NCBI GenBank assembly: GCA_025716815.1
Contig: JAIXMN010000009.1
Location: forward strand, 310,001-374,000
Reading direction: 5' to 3'
Source of the DNA: Dichotomocladium elegans
Lineage: Eukaryota; Mucoromycota; Mucoromycetes; Mucorales; Lichtheimiaceae
DNA: 64,000 nt
This document shows positions 1 to 11,157 of the stretch, in pieces. Numbering within the stretch: position 1 is the first letter of the stretch; every line of letters begins with the position of its first letter. A program made the translations under genes and the position numbers. The notes under the pieces are model-generated. The model was given only the letters and a program-made list of their open reading frames with translations. It had not been told where the DNA came from and did no database searches.

Positions 1-480
1 GCGCGCGCGCCAGGGGAAAAATAAAAGGGCTGTTACAGAACGCTTCAAGTAACTCAAACCGTCTATTACTTTTTCATTTTCGTTTTCTTTTTATAAAAAA
101 AAAAATGTCCCCAAGAGAATCCGGTGAAGAACGGATTAATTCTCGCAGCTCAAAACCACCCCTCAAAAAGAAGAGGTCGAGTCGCAAAAGAATTACGGTT
201 CTGCCACCATTACGGGATCACCCTGGAGGTATAGGCACTCTGGTCTCTGAATGACTCATGCTTTGTCAACGAACAGCACACAAGTTGCTACTTAGAAGAA
301 AAACACAGACACAAGCCATAAGACTCGCAAACGTGTTCCTCCCTGACAAAGGATCTAAGGCAAAGACGTGTATAACTATAAAAGAAAAAAAAAACTTTTC
401 GGTCCAGGAAACCGGCTTTTATCTTCTTTTGGCTGTGACTGCTACGAAACCAGGGTTTTTTTTTTTTTTTTTATATATAT
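1..480. other. Window start, no gene recognised
   Basis: GC-alternating start (1-10), then mixed sequence with A- and T-runs. Short frames have no motif. It may include the 3' flank of the TMEM94-like gene. Confidence 0.4.
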
Positions 481-740
481 AAAAAAAGGGCAAGGCTGCT
501 CCGACAGACAGACCGATTCAGATTAGAAATACGACAAAGGCAGCCACTAATAGACCCATCTATGCTTCCTTTGGGAGATTGGCCAAGCAAAACTACATTC
601 TATAAACTGTTCTTTTCTCTTTCTCTCTCTCAGTGCGTGTGTACCCGGTGGATATTTACAGGGGCGAATGCATCCCGAGCTATGGATTTCTTATTAGAAT
701 ATAACCATGTCTCCTGCACACATATGGAAGACCGCCTTAC

Positions 741-3700
741 CTTGGTACTAAACTCCAGCTTGGAACGCTTCTGAAATCGCGTAAATTCCTTATTGTCATG
801 AATCTTGACCGCTTCCTGGATGGGAAGCAAAACAACGGGCCAGACGAATCCTAGAAAATAAACGTACCAGGGCACGTTCGACAGGCGGAATGGACCGTGC
901 ACCAACGAGACTGCGCAAAAGACGAATTGAAGGATAATGGTGAGGAAAAACGCCCCTACCCATACTCTGTTCTTGAATGGAGGCGAGTGAAGCATCGAAA
1001 AAGTTCGATACAAAAAGGTTGGGGACATCCACGCAAGGCACCACACAAATGACACAAGCATAAAGTTTTGGGCATAGAGGACACCCCATTGCTGTTCATG
1101 GCTCCAATGCAGCCAACCATGCTGTCCAAATCCCCCAAAAGCGGCCGACGCGGGTATGCGGAGGATGTGAACTAGCGTCCTGTACCATCACACACCGCTG
1201 TTAGGATATCGGGTTCTTTTGTTCCGACTTGTGGCCTTACTTACAATACATAAATGATAAGGCACATGATAATGAGCGGCAGGAACCGCAGGATGAAATA
1301 AACCAGGAACCGCTTCAAGCCGGTCAGATGATCAATGTTTTTCCCTACAGAAGATAACACACATGAGTGTGTTTGTCTACGAGTAAAACTTGCATGTATG
1401 TATGTCAAAATACATACCAGGCATGAGAAGCATAATGTTATCATCATGCGGGGTAAAGAGCATTGATAAGCTCAGGAGAGGAAGAATGATCCACATGATC
1501 CACAGAATCTGATAGCCAGTAAGCGTCGGGGGGAGCAGCATGCAGGACGCCAAGAGCTGAGTCAATGTCAGAGTCAAGCAACACCCTACATAGAATGCAA
1601 AGCCCTGTAATATAATACACATCGTTAACCATCTGTCACTATAAAACAAGAGCAAACCAACTCACCATACGTATGCTGCTTAACAAGCGTCGCGCGTCTC
1701 GAATCATTTGGGTCACTGCATACAAGCTTGTCTCGTACTGCATGAACAACCCACAAGGAAGACTCACCAGTGACGCGCCTGTAGCCAGCGGTGGTTGCTT
1801 TCCACCTATCGAGAGCCGCCCTTTGTTCTGTGCACGCGTATACATGGGTTCCATCGCAATGCTCATATCCGAAATTGCAAAAGACACAGTATTCTTGGTG
1901 TTAAGCGCATTGCCTATGCAGCATACGACCTCGCCATATTCTTGGAATACCCGGATCATTTCTTTGATAGCCCGAGGAGTGCAATCGGCAAATAACGAGA
2001 CATGAAGGGGAATATCATCAACTTCTTCCAGATGCCGTCGAATCTGGTCGATGCCTCGCGGAAGTTGTGCCTTGATATCATGAGACTGAATGTATCCATT
2101 CCCGCAATTCTCATCGTCTGGACTCGAAAGGAGTATGCAACTATTCCAATCCGTCTCAAGACCAAGACGTTCAGCAAAGGCTATAAACGTATGCAGGATG
2201 TGTCAACCCATACATGCACACACTATGCCCGATTCAAAGCTCGACTTTGCTTACCTTTGGATTCTCGTTCTGGTGTCGGCGAAAAATTGACAAAGCGAAT
2301 GCCGGCAAGTCCAAGATCTTCTATGCAATCGGCCACATTCTTTCGTTGGGCGGTCATGAGCATCATTCGACAAAATGATAAAGCTGAACTGACCTACCGG
2401 TTTTGGTTGGTGACACAGTACTGCCATGCCCAAGAATATTTGGCCTTTAGCAACCTCCTTGTAGAATTCCTCCTCTTCTTCTTCTTCCACCGGCTCGTCT
2501 TCCTCGAAAGAATAATCGCTCGAGCTATCACTGCTGGTCCACTGACTGTCCTTGGATGACCGAGGCTGATGGAGCTGCTGTTCTTTGGAAGATGATGCCT
2601 TGTTTCTGCTGTCATGTTCTTCTGCGCCTCCAAGTGAGAGCGGTAACTCGGGGAATGAAAGAGAAGGTTCTCCCGTCTGTTGCAATCGTTGAAATGCGCT
2701 GTCACTACTGCTACTGCTACTGCTACTGCTGGTGGATGAGGATGACGAACTGTCCGAGCTTGGGGGTTTGTACGGCAACACAACAAATGCACAGCCTGGA
2801 TCAGCTGTATCATCATCCGTCGGATTCAGGAACGGAAGACGGCGACCGTCTGGTGTGTTGATAGGACGGTAAGCATAGGCAATACATTGCATATCATGTA
2901 CAATAGCATTCTGAAAAAAGTCGGTAATCTTCTTCTCCATCTGGACAGATCATATATGTATTAGGAACATCACGATCGTCTCTGGCACAAAAGGGGCCCA
3001 GAAACCACTCACCGCAAGATTCATCGTTTGAAGATTGCTGCCATCCCAGTAGTCAGAGCACTTGTCAAGGACGAGCGCAGGATGACCATCAGTAAGGAGT
3101 TGATAACTCTCTATATCTATTCATGAGACTTCATAACCTCAGTTTTTTCAGCAGATGACTTACGCGAGACTCGCTCTTCAAAAATAGTTGACAAGGCACT
3201 TGGGACCTCAAAGTTAGAATATTGACTAAACTTGTAGACGGGCTTTTCCAAAATATCATGGTAAGGAGCAAACGTAAAAATCTCGGCTCTTTGCGCAAAC
3301 GATTGCAACGCCTCTTCTTTGAAGCCTATGCACTTGGCAAGTCGGCAAAGGCAAGCTAAAAATAAAAGAGAATGGAAACAAGAGGGGGGGTATTATAAGA
3401 TCTATATCCGGAAAGGACAATAATATTGCACTTACTCTGGCGTGCTGGACTTGTTTTGCCATATACATGAAGCTTAGATCGACGACGATGGTATTCAGAC
3501 CGTTTCCTTCCTTGAAGCACGCCGCAGTTGGTATTGAGCATGAAATTCAATCCCAAAGGCTTCAGGCAACTTTGGCACGCAAACATGCATCCATGAGATG
3601 AACGTCTTTTTTCCTCAATGTAACATAGACTTACGGCATATACTGTTCCCAGTCTTGGTCCTCAAATTTGATTCCAAGTTCCTCGTCAGAATCCTCGGCA

Positions 3701-6261
3701 ACATCAACATATCGAATGTCTTGCTTTGCAGGAAACATGAGCTGCTCAGTTGTCGGAAATGGCTATAAAAAATGTCCTTATCTTTGAGATCATCGATCTG
3801 TCAGAAGGAGAGACGGCATTAAATACGTACATTTGCAATTGTGCCCTCTCTATCCAAGCAACAGATCACTGTCGTACTCCCTAGGGATTCGAGCAGATTC
3901 GTCGAGCGCGTCAAAGAGACACTGTCCCAGTTGACTAACAGAGAGACGAACCTATCCCAAACAACATCTTTCGAGAAGCGGAAAAAGGCGGATGGTGAGC
4001 AAGGGAAACTGGACATGCATACATTCACACACTCACTTGGACTTAATTCCACATCTTTTGTGGGCGGTGGAGCTTCCGTATCAAATTCATCTACTTCATC
4101 ATCGTCCTCATATTCTGTCTTTGATATCTGCAACGCCTCGAAAAGAATGAGAAGTTGAGCATTTCCAAAGCTTCTCGCCACAAGCCAAAGGCTAGGCAGG
4201 CAGAGAGGCAAGAGAGGGAGTGCGACATAAAACGGTAATGCACAAAAGAGCTCAGCAAGCTGGTCCATATGGGTTCCCAACACAAGCCTGTCACGAAGAC
4301 CGAATCGTAACAGATTGATCACGATAGACGCACCAATCACACCCCAGATTAGGTAGTGATAGAAAAGGTGTTCCAACTTACGGGCCTCACTAGCGAGGAC
4401 GGTGTCGGGGCGCTTTTGGTTTAATGCCTCACGCATATTCTTCTCAAGTGGTGTTTCGAGCAAAAGGAATTGATGCCGGCCACGGGCGTGCAGATACTGT
4501 TCCATCAAATCATTCGGTGGCGGTATGCCAAAGAAGGAGGGCTTGAAGACTTGGTCTTTGGCGAGGTAGTATTCGCGTGTCTGTAGCGACTGGGTATCAT
4601 CTAGATGGCTGGATAAAGGGGAATGCGGCCTGTGTTCATCGGAAAAGCTGGAATCTGTAGCAGGAATATTCGGTAATGGCTTATGAATATACTTCATACG
4701 TCCCGGGGATACGTCGCCATAGAGCATTTCCACGACGTCTCCTTCAACTAAGAGGTTGACGGGAAATATCCGAACAACACCATCGCGCACAACTTTCGCA
4801 ATCGACATGCATGGAATGAAGGGTATCCTTGTATCCTGAAAAGAATGTCGGTGTGGGCGCTTACTCGGGATATGTTTGAATATTCCTACCTGGACCATAT
4901 TCATTCCGCTGCGCTCTAATGAATGGATAATTGTTGCTGCTCTATTGGTCATCTCAAAAAGTGTCATCTTCTGCTCCCTCTGATATAAGAAACCGTTCCA
5001 TCCGACCATTGCAAATATAAGCAATGATTCCACAAGCACAGCCGTTATCCGATACTGGTATGGGTCGCTCATGAAGTATCCAACGAGATAGAAGATCATC
5101 AGAGCAGTCCCTGTCAATAACCCCGCCAGTGTCCAGGGTCGCAGTGCCCAGTTCCGTATGGCTAATAATATAGAGACATCAGTGGTATTGATCTGGAACA
5201 GGAGATGGAGGTACTTACAAATCTGGTGATGTATACGAGCTCTTTCTTCATTAAGTATTTGATGCGCGACTCCAAGCAATTTCCTATTGCATGAGGGAAT
5301 TCTTGTAAATTTCACGATATCCATGTGACATACAGATACCAAAAAGACCCTACATTAGCGCCTCGTCACTCGACAAGCCTGCACGTTGTGTATTTTGTAA
5401 GCTCTCACGTCGACTCCACGAATGTGAGTGGAGATCTTCTGGAAATACGCGCTGAAGTCGCTTCCGCGGCTTCCGACCTTCTCGCGAGCGCAGGCGCGCA
5501 TGACCCTCTTCGTCTTCCCCGTCGTACGGACCCTCATCTCCGTGTTCCTCACCCTCAAGATGTCCGTGCATCTGTTCTTTGGACCAAGTGGATGCCTCCC
5601 CCAGCATATGATCTTCTTCTGTAAACTCCCTCATCGTCCGGCCTGCGAAGATGCCATTGTTTTCGGCGCTAGCGCCATCCTGATCCCTATGGCTTTCAAA
5701 ACTGTGTCGTTGCCAGTGTTGGTGGCCTCTGCTACTCGACGAAGTATGTTCGTTTCCTGCCCGCTCTCTTGGTGTAAAGCTGGCAGATGACGATGGCGTT
5801 TGTGAAGGGAATGGTCTGCCAGTCCCAGCGGATTGCTCTGTGGACGACACTGGATGGCTCTGAATAGGCGGTGTGGTGCGATGGTAGCTATAGGCATAAT
5901 CGCTTTCGGACTCTTCATTGTCTGAACGGAAAATATTGCCCTTGATACGCTTCTCAAGACGTCGCGGAACGGACGAGCCATGGTCAATCACAACTTGCAC
6001 GGATACACTTGAGCTCGATGACGATGATGAACTGGAAGAAGATTGGGATATGGGGCGACTTGCTCTGAAATGGCTAGACTCTTCGTCGGGATCGTCAATG
6101 TCGAGCAGAAAATAGGTGGTGTCCGGTTCATGAGGGGCGTTTCTATCGGGAGGAATAGTGAGGCGGGTTTGTGAATCCTCTGAAGAATGGGTCGGCTGGA
6201 GCGACGTGGACGATGGCGAGGGACTATGATTCGGATGGGTATTGCGTAGATTGCCGGTCAT
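741..6261 (-). CDS. TMEM94-like pseudo-P-type ATPase, multi-exon
   Basis: Large multi-pass membrane protein of the TMEM94 (KIAA0195) family, which is P-type-ATPase-like and has been linked to magnesium handling in the ER of animals. The start ATG is at 6259-6261, and a Ser/Glu-rich low-complexity N-terminus follows. Then come a paired transmembrane region (about 5180-4950) and an A-domain-like segment with VEGDVVEMLYGDVSPG (about 4780-4700). Where P-type pumps have DKTGT, it reads CCLDREGTIAN at about 3840. Near 2390-2150 are ADCIEDLGLAGIRFV and FSPTPERESK, strongly family-specific, followed by EYGEVVCCIG and DMSIAMEPMY (about 1940-1850). Hydrophobic C-terminal helices lie at 1650-800. The last clearly homologous residues (KLEFSTK) end at 741 beside a GTAAGG donor; family members end shortly after, so a short final exon probably lies at about 480-630. 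One frame change near 3530-3480 is unresolved. Family call is firm, exon details are not. Confidence 0.82.
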
Positions 6262-6694
6262 GATAAAGAATCGAGATCGAGAAAAAAAACGAGGAAATTT
6301 GGCACAAAGTAGATCAGAATCAAAATAAAGAGAAAGATCGTTTCTTGAATATTTCGCCTATTGTGGAGGGAACCAGATAGACCAAGAGAAAAGCCGAATT
6401 GGCTGCGTATTCGTGTTTGTCTGTGTGGGTACGTGCGGGTGCCTCGCTATCCGGCTGCTTCAATCCACACTAACCAGGGAAGTCTCCAAAATTTTTAACC
6501 GGTATCAAGAGCGAGGGTTTGTAAACTGTCCAGCATAACAGCCTTGACCATTGAGATATGGATCAATGGACGAGGAGGGGTGTCAACGAAGAAAAGGGTT
6601 ATTGGAGAACCCTTGGTTTGGGGGGAGGGCATTTCTTCTTTTTCTTCCTTGCTTTTTTTTCCCCAAAACGCATACGCCCTATCCTATACATTTG

Positions 6695-7296
6695 ATGCTC
6701 TCACTACGTGCTTGCTCGATCCTCGCTCTTCTGGGTACAGCGCTCATTTGCGCCCAGGCCGAGGAGCAAGAAGCCGCTCCTTGGCTAAACGACATGTTCT
6801 ACCATCATCACCCGAACAAAGCCCATGTTTATGCCCAAGCAGATGGTGATCGCCAGTCCTCGCCCATCAGTAAGCGATATATTGAAGAGGGGATGTGTGC
6901 AAGGCATGCTCTGTAACATATGTGCAATCAATAGAAGGTGCTGCCGCTGCCGGTACTCCCTTAAGTTAGTGACAGTTCTTATTTTCATGCGAATGGGTAC
7001 ATTAATCACCAGACTTTTCGATACTTTAAGGAAAAGGAGACCAAGACCAGGATGATGGTGGCGTTTTCCCCAATGACATGTATTACCACCATCATCCAAA
7101 CAAAGCATTTGCTCAAGATAACTCGGGCGGTTTCAATCCACGTTTGGCTGCAGAGACAGGTTGGGACTAGACAATTTTCCTCTCTGCACAAGCGTTTGCA
7201 TTAAATCACTTATGCCATTCCATAGACAAAAGTACCGATTGGCACGACGATATGTATTTTCACCACCATCCCAACAAAGCCTTTGCTCTCGCGTAA
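6695..7296 (+). CDS. Secreted protein with three His-rich repeats, one per exon
   Basis: Unrecognised small secreted protein. The ATG at 6695 opens a signal peptide ([20 protein letters not shown]) with an expected cleavage near AQA-EE. Three copies of a motif follow: [33 protein letters not shown] and [16 protein letters not shown], the last ending at the TAA (7294-7296). Each copy sits in its own exon. Exon 1 is 6695-6869. An optional 18-base mini-exon at 6935-6952 would encode KGAAAA. The next exon is 7031-7159 and the last is 7226-7296. All visible introns are phase 1, so the repeat exons are interchangeable modules, as expected from exon duplication. The mature protein is about 80-100 residues, acidic between repeats and without cysteines. 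Function is not known; metal binding by the His triplets, a processed peptide signal, or an effector role are inferences. It converges on the RPS15 gene with only 65 bases between stops. Confidence 0.72.
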
Positions 7297-7361
7297 AAAC
7301 AAAAACGGTGCTTTTGTTTTTTCTTTTTTTTTTCGTAAAAGAGTAGCAATAAACAAGAAAA

Positions 7362-8018
7362 TTACTTGAGGGGGACGAATCTCGAAGAGTGGGTGGCACC
7401 AATACCGGGACGACCGTGGCGAACTGGCTTGTAGGAGATACTATGTTGAAGAGAAGAAAATAAGTTGGTGACGACAGAGGACGACAATGTTGTACGTACG
7501 AGAATTCAGCGAGGTAGTGACCAACCATCTCGGGCTTAATGTCGACCTGGTTGAAAGTCTTGCCGTTGTAGACGCCGACAACAGAGCCGATCATCTCGGG
7601 AACAATAATCATGTCACGAAGATGAGTCTTCACGATGGCGGGCTTCTCGTTAGGGCCGGCCTCCTTCTTGGCCTTGCGCAACTTCTTAATGAGACCCATG
7701 GGCTTACGCTTCAAACCGCGCTGGAATCTTCTGCGGGCACGGGCGTGAACAAGCTCCATGAACTGCTCGGATGAGAGATCGAGCAACTGGTCGAGGTCGA
7801 TGCCTCGGTAGGTGAACTTGCGGAAGGTGCGCTTGCGCTGGGTGGTTTGCTCTTGGTCAGCCTTTTCCGGGACCATTGAATGAAATGAAAACAGAGCAGA
7901 GAAATAGAATAAAAAGCGAGTGATGCATTAGTGCTTTGTTTCGTAAATCCATCCATCCATCGCTCTGTCCATCCATCGTATAAAAAGGGTCTGGGATGCT
8001 GTATAGGATGATTACCAT
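7362..8018 (-). CDS. RPS15: 40S ribosomal protein uS19 (RPS15)
   Basis: Cytosolic small-subunit ribosomal protein uS19, part of the head of the 40S subunit near the decoding centre. The body begins [20 protein letters not shown] and continues with the family signatures [20 protein letters not shown] and [20 protein letters not shown]. It ends [18 protein letters not shown]. The start codon stands alone in exon 1 (ATG at 8016-8018, donor GTAAT directly after it). Exon 2 begins at 7861 with GCT, giving M-A-D-Q-E as in other fungal uS19 proteins. A second intron splits the EFS/ISYK junction (donor GTACGT near 7500, acceptor ATAG near 7442). The ATG at 7874-7876 gives the alternative start MVPEKAD; I prefer the spliced start because it restores the usual N-terminus. 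Splice phases agree throughout. Confidence 0.95.
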
Positions 8019-8985
8019 TGTGCAAAGAGGTGGGGAGGGAAGGAAGGATCGACTGAGAGTCTGCCTTTGAGCATGGGGCTTACGCCTGCCTGATCCACGC
8101 GCAGCGCGCGCGGTACGCAGGACCCCCACACCCTCCACACTCTCACACTGCCGCACACCCGCAGAGCTAAATTGAGTTCCCGTTTCCATACACCCGTCTC
8201 CTCGTTTCTCCTCCGCTTTCTCCTCTTTGCGCTGGATTGGCAATCAATGCACGGTAAGACGGTAGCACCAGTTTATAACCTACAGCTCTTTTCCTTTTCC
8301 TCATAAGTACAATTCACCTGTTTGAAGCTTTATTTTTTTTTGGGGGGGGAAGGACTGGAGACCGCATTAATGCATTTTATCACACTCAATAATGGTACCA
8401 ATATCTTGTTATTGTTTTATTGTGATAGCCTCCCTCCCAATGGTTTTTATTAGATGGAGTAGAACCAACCCATTTGAGACGTATCCACCAACCCATTGCA
8501 TAGTTTTTCTTATTTTTCGTCCCTTTGTTTGGGGAGCATTGGGGTCTGGGACAAAGGCCTATACAGTATTCAGCAGCCCTTTACTAGCAGGGCCTGATAC
8601 ATAGATATAGGTTGGCCCGTTTGCCAAGATATTGGTGCATCTGTACCGGAAGATTGGGGGAAATTCATCCACGTGAAACAAAATAACGGGCGGAGGTTCG
8701 GTTGTTGCTGATGCATCCACCAATTTTAATCCCGCATTGAAGGACAGGTGATGATGATCTTATGGTTCACATATTCATGCCATGCCTTGACCAAGTTGAA
8801 AGAGACTAAGAAAGACAAAAGTAATGACTGTGCCGGTATGCATCCGGGAGTTATGCATAGCTAAAACCATCAAGGCTCCCCAAAGTAACCTTTTTTTTAT
8901 TGTCCGAAGAAAAAAAAAAAAGAACTGATTTTTCTTCGACATCCGCTCCTCCTTCCCCTTTCTTTCCTTTCAATCTCTTTGCAAA
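8019..8985. other. Divergent promoter region, RPS15 and the SPT small-subunit gene
   Basis: No convincing coding sequence. It holds the leader and promoter of RPS15 on the left and the promoter of the small membrane protein on the right. The right edge is pyrimidine-rich (about 8930-8980), as in other gene leaders here. A short CG-rich stretch (about 8090-8120) lies upstream of RPS15. Confidence 0.5.
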
Positions 8986-9244
8986 ATGTCCACTTCAGTA
9001 CCTCAACGAAGCGCAATCTCGACGCTGATCTACAAGTATGAGGTTCAGACGGCGCTGTACATGCTTGAACCTTGGGAAAAGTTTCTTTTCAGTAAGTAGC
9101 GAGCGCTTAGGATCAAGGAAAAGTAGGCGCTTTGCTGACCTCAATGTGCTCTTAATAGATGTTATCCTCATCAGCATTGTTTCGCTATCATTCTTGACCG
9201 TCTTCCAGTATACCCCAGTGATTTTCAACAAGATCTCTGCTTAG
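8986..9244 (+). CDS. Serine palmitoyltransferase small subunit-like protein
   Basis: A 63-residue single-pass membrane protein resembling the small activating subunits of serine palmitoyltransferase (ssSPT family). These bind the LCB1/LCB2 heterodimer in the ER and stimulate the first step of sphingolipid synthesis. The hallmark is YMLEPWEKFLF, nearly the conserved YMLEPWE motif before the transmembrane helix. A hydrophobic helix (VILISIVSLSFLTVFQY) and a short polar tail follow. Exon 1 is 8986-9091 with donor GTAAGT; exon 2 is 9159-9244 with acceptor AATAG. The junction is phase 1 and creates an Asn codon. Length and architecture fit the family. The yeast counterpart Tsc3 is divergent, so the animal/plant-type motif is the best evidence. 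Confidence 0.88.
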
Positions 9245-10197
9245 ATGTTGCTGTTTTATCTATTTATTCGATGTACATAACCCACACACACTAAACATTC
9301 TTTGTTTTAATTAATGGTTTCTGATCTTTTGGGCGCTAAAAATAAGTATGACTACGACGGTAGGATAGAGGTGAGGAGAATGAAACACTAGGCCAGGGAT
9401 AAATAGCAGGAATGAGAATGTGAAGTACCATCATGGATGTGTAGAGGCAATCCATACATGCATGTGGCGTATCTTGCTTCTCCACTTGTACCTATTCTGC
9501 TGCTTCTTGTTCCGGGCCACAAAACCAAAGCAGGTACAGAATCGGAGTTTCTTATTGGTGCGAAAATTGAAGCCGTCCTTCACCGTCGTGAGCAAAAGAT
9601 AGAGTGGTGCCGAAGTTGAAAAACATTCGCATAGCATGACGCAAACGAGCAAATATAGACACTCTTTTTCTTGTCGGCATATCGCCTATTCATGCGCGAT
9701 GTTCCATAAACTAAAGCTTATGAAGCTTACAGTTATTTGTCTCTTGCTGTCTTTCAAAATCAGAACTGTTTGAACTGCAGATAAGCAAGCTTACACGGAT
9801 CACACCATGCTTTCCTCGCATCGGTGGCCTACGGTCTAATAGACCCAAATTCTCAACAACGTATCAGATAACAGGTTCCATAAAATAAAACTCATTGTCT
9901 TTTTGAAAAGAAGATGCCCAAAAGGAAAACGTATCCGAAGTGTCCTTTAGGGGTGAAAGAGCCGGATGAGTTCGATAACCCGACAGGGAAAGCAAGTACT
10001 CGCTCTCCAGCGCTGCAAAAAAAAATAGTTTGAGCGAATCCAGTGGTCGAAGCAACGTCATCATCTTCGGCGACCAATCAGATACGTTAAAGAAACCCCC
10101 CAGCAAAGACAATGAACGAAGAGGCGACAATAATTTTTTTAGCAGGCCAGTCCGAAACGTCTTTCTGCTTTTTATTCTCTCTTTATTTCTTCGGACC
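9245..10197. other. Intergenic, no gene seen
   Basis: No coding sequence I can support on either strand. The last 150 bases are AT- and pyrimidine-rich and lead into the COX7A start. Confidence 0.5.
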
Positions 10198-10529
10198 ATG
10201 TCGCTCATCAACAGACCTAACCGCATCATTGAGCATCAGCGTTACTGGCAGGTAATCATGTCAAACGCCATGGTGCAGCCATAACTTTATTGCAACAATT
10301 TACCCACGCATTCCTATTCCAGGCTCCCTCCAACCAGCTCTTGTTCCTTCGTGGTCCCAGAGACAAGCTCTTCGTCTACACCACCTTTGCTGTCCTTGGT
10401 GTCGGTCTCCTTGGCTCTGTTTGGGGCACCGTCAAGATGGCTCGTGTATGTATACTTATGAAGAGTGCACGGAGAGACGCGTATGCTGCATTCAACTTAC
10501 TCCATGAAAAACTGTAGGGCCAGAAATAA
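10198..10529 (+). CDS. COX7A: Cytochrome c oxidase subunit 7a
   Basis: Predicted 62-residue inner-mitochondrial-membrane subunit of respiratory complex IV, matching yeast Cox7/animal COX7A in size and layout. The N-terminus has NRIIEHQRYWQ, then the LRGPRDKLFVY segment. One transmembrane helix follows (TTFAVLGVGLLGSVWGTVKM), with a short basic tail ARGQK. Three exons join in phase 0: 10198-10251 (donor GTAATC), 10323-10445 (acceptor TTCCAG, donor GTATGT) and a four-codon final exon 10518-10529 (GGC CAG AAA TAA). The spacing of the N-VI-x-x-Q and R-x-PR-x-x-x-x-Y residues is what suggests COX7A. A different small complex IV subunit is less likely. Confidence 0.8.
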
Positions 10530-11157
10530 ATAAACCGATTTGATCGCGTCACAAACACAAACTCCCTCTTTTGAAATTTGTGATTCTCTTCCTCTTTTGT
10601 CAAATTGTAGAACACGTTTGTAGTGATAGGGAGAGAAGGTCCTATCCTTTTCCCCTTCTCATTCTACACCACAAACTCGCCCATAAAGTTTGCTTTTCTG
10701 TCTGTTATTTCAAACCCTAGGCGAGACTCCGCCTTTTGCATGCTGAGGAAATGGAGGAATGGGGAGCGGAGAATATTTTTAACGTACCCCGAACATTGTT
10801 AGGCCTACCATTGCCGTAACGGGGTCGGGTTAGAGAATGAAAGAATATCGCGGCTGTTGGGCATCGACGACGGATGCAAGACGGAAGGATTGAAGGGAGA
10901 AGAAACGAACGACGCACCAACACCAATGGCGGAAGCGTCGGAAGGCAGGCAAATCACTATCCGACCCAAATCCCGGCATCTCTTCTTCTCGAGGCACTTT
11001 AGCTAGGTTGATAATTTATCTACAGAAGATCCGAAATAGCAGAAGTTCGCGGAATAGAAGAATACCACCTGCCCAAATCTCCGTTATTTATAATGGGTCG
11101 GATTACACAGCCCCTTAGATCAGAGAGAAATCGCACATCACATCCGTGTGTTATAAG

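Noticed and set aside
7133..7361. Extension of the minus-strand RPS15 frame beyond the true C-terminus
   Set aside because: The read-through part comes from retaining the second intron; spliced sequence ends at VPLK (7362).
9864..10229. 121-codon minus-strand frame upstream of and overlapping COX7A exon 1
   Set aside because: Overlaps a well-supported exon and has low-complexity composition.
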